Assembly (NCBI RefSeq): GCF_023516435.1
Contig: NZ_CP097332.1
Location: 2,852,001-2,916,000 of the forward strand
Origin: Jatrophihabitans telluris
Lineage (GTDB): Bacteria > Actinomycetota > Actinomycetes > Mycobacteriales > Jatrophihabitantaceae
DNA: 64,000 bases
Reading direction: 5' to 3'
Both the position numbers and the translations under genes were made by a program. The notes beneath the pieces were generated by a model that was given only the letters and a program-made list of their open reading frames with translations, was not told where the DNA came from and made no database searches. This document shows positions 62,972-64,000 of the stretch, in pieces (the stretch's first letter is position 1; every line of letters starts with the position of its first letter).

Positions 62972-64000
62972 ATGACCGAGAACCAGACGAACACCAACGA
63001 CCCGGTGGTGGTGACGGGGCTCGGAGTGACCACTCCGCTCGGGGGCGACGTTGCGACTTTCTGGGCGAACCTGCTCGCCGGCAAGTCTGGAATCACCGCG
63101 CTGACCGAGGACTGGGCCGAGCCGCTCGCGGTCCGGATCGGCGGTCGTATGGCGGTCGACCCAGCGACCGTCCTTCCCCGGGTGCAGGCCCGCCGGATGG
63201 ACCGCTCGGAACAGGCGGCCCTCGTCGCCGCCGCACAGGCCTGGGAGGATGCCGGTTTCAAGGGCACCTCTGAGGAGAACGACATCGATCCGTCCCGGGT
63301 GGCCGTCGTCATCGGCACCGGCATCGGTGGCGTGACCAGCCTGATGGAGCAGCACGACATCATTCTGGCCAAGGGACCGTCCCGGGTGTCTCCGCTGATG
63401 ATCCCGATGAACATGCCCAACGGCCCCGCCGCGTACGTCGGTCTGGCCGTCGGCGCCCGCGCGGGTGTCCACACCCCGGTCAGCGCCTGCGCCTCCGGCG
63501 CCGAGGCGGTCGCCTACGGCCTGGACCTGATTCAGCTCGGGCGCGCCGACATCGTGGTGGTCGGCGGCACTGAGGCGTGTATCCACCCGCTGACCATTTC
63601 CGGCTTCGCCCAGATGCGCGCGATGTCCACCCGCAACGACGACCCGGAGCGGGCGTCGCGTCCCTATGACAAGAACCGCGACGGTTTCGTGCTCGGCGAG
63701 GGTGCCGGTGTTCTGGTCCTGGAGCGGCTGTCCTCGGCGAAATCCCGCGGCCGTGAGCCCTACGCGGTGCTCGGCGGCGCGGCGATGACCGCCGATTCCT
63801 ACGACATCGTGCAGCCCGATCCCGACGGCAACGGCCAGGCCCGAGCGGCCCGGATCGCCATCGAGCGCTCGGGTATCGCGAAGTCAGACATCGTCCATGT
63901 GAACGCGCACGCGACGTCCACCCCGCTGGGTGACATGGCCGAGGCCAGGTGGATCGCGAAGTTGCTGGGCGATCAGACGATCGTTTCGGCCACGAAGTCG
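62972..64000 (+). CDS. fabF: 3-oxoacyl-ACP synthase II FabF (KasA-like), cut by window end
   Basis: First 343 residues; the frame is open at the edge. Elongates acyl-ACP. VVVTGLGVTTPLGGDV near the N-terminus, nucleophile Cys about 173 in PVSACASGAEAVAYG, first catalytic His in HVNAHATSTPLGDMAEA; the second His (about GHTLGA) lies beyond the window. ATG at 62972 follows AGGAAG. A second KAS (kasB) or accD6 would be expected downstream. Confidence 0.95.
   Translation, partial: MTENQTNTNDPVVVTGLGVTTPLGGDVATFWANLLAGKSGITALTEDWAEPLAVRIGGRMAVDPATVLPRVQARRMDRSEQAALVAAAQAWEDAGFKGTSEENDIDPSRVAVVIGTGIGGVTSLMEQHDIILAKGPSRVSPLMIPMNMPNGPAAYVGLAVGARAGVHTPVSACASGAEAVAYGLDLIQLGRADIVVVGGTEACIHPLTISGFAQMRAMSTRNDDPERASRPYDKNRDGFVLGEGAGVLVLERLSSAKSRGREPYAVLGGAAMTADSYDIVQPDPDGNGQARAARIAIERSGIAKSDIVHVNAHATSTPLGDMAEARWIAKLLGDQTIVSATKS

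Overview
The window reads as a chromosomal segment of a high-GC actinobacterium (Actinomycetota). Evidence: GTG and TTG starts are common, codons end mostly in G or C, and the gene order follows the block known in Mycobacterium tuberculosis as roughly Rv2207-Rv2245 (cobT, gcvT, pepA/B, dlaT, lipB, lipA, DUF4191, RDD, glnA1, glnE, glnA2, panB, RNase H/phosphatase, zinc-ribbon, NIF3, SURF1, ahpE, DUF3052, aceE, PucR regulator, fabD, acpP, kasA/fabF). Genus cannot be fixed from the sequence alone. At least thirteen genes carry a TANNNT -10 box ending 6-7 nt before the start codon and no obvious Shine-Dalgarno, which points to widespread leaderless transcription.

Layout. 1-4 kb: an ECF vitamin transporter operon (EcfT end, fused double ATPase, S component) followed by cobT, probably a corrinoid uptake/salvage unit. 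4-7 kb: gcvT and leucyl aminopeptidase. 7.4-17.6 kb: lipoate-linked central metabolism (lpd, a single-lipoyl E2, an SDR epimerase, lipB, lipA), with a Ser/Thr kinase and an MMPL transporter on the opposite strand. 17.6-24.5 kb: envelope and membrane proteins around glnA, whose promoter carries a textbook four-half-site GlnR array. 24.5-29.8 kb: glnE, a class I amidotransferase and glnA2. 29.9-44.3 kb: L,D-transpeptidase lipoprotein, nadE, panB, RNB nuclease, RNase P RNA, two membrane carriers, RNase H/phosphatase, zinc-ribbon, NIF3, AlkB-like and small conserved proteins.

44.3-52.2 kb is an accessory island with visibly lower GC. Its core is a one-strand cassette: a small RHH-like protein, a C5-cytosine methyltransferase, a XamI-family restriction endonuclease and a large PHP-SMC-like ATPase (TrlF-like). 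This is a type II restriction-modification system with an added ATPase, and it is the best candidate for a new or poorly described defence system. The right edge is a scrapyard of mobile-element debris (two IS3-type orfA ends, the C-terminal end of a DNA methyltransferase, the C-terminal end of a serine recombinase) stopping just before tRNA-Val(TAC).

52.3-64 kb returns to the conserved core: SURF1, AhpE peroxiredoxin, DUF3052, pyruvate dehydrogenase E1 (aceE), a sirtuin, a pirin, a MabR/FasR-type regulator and the type II fatty acid synthase operon (fabD, a lipoyl-fold protein lacking the carrier lysine, fabH, acpP, fabF cut by the window end). aceE makes acetyl-CoA with the E2/lpd pair encoded at 7-10 kb, lipA/lipB supply the lipoyl group, and the fab operon consumes the acetyl-CoA.
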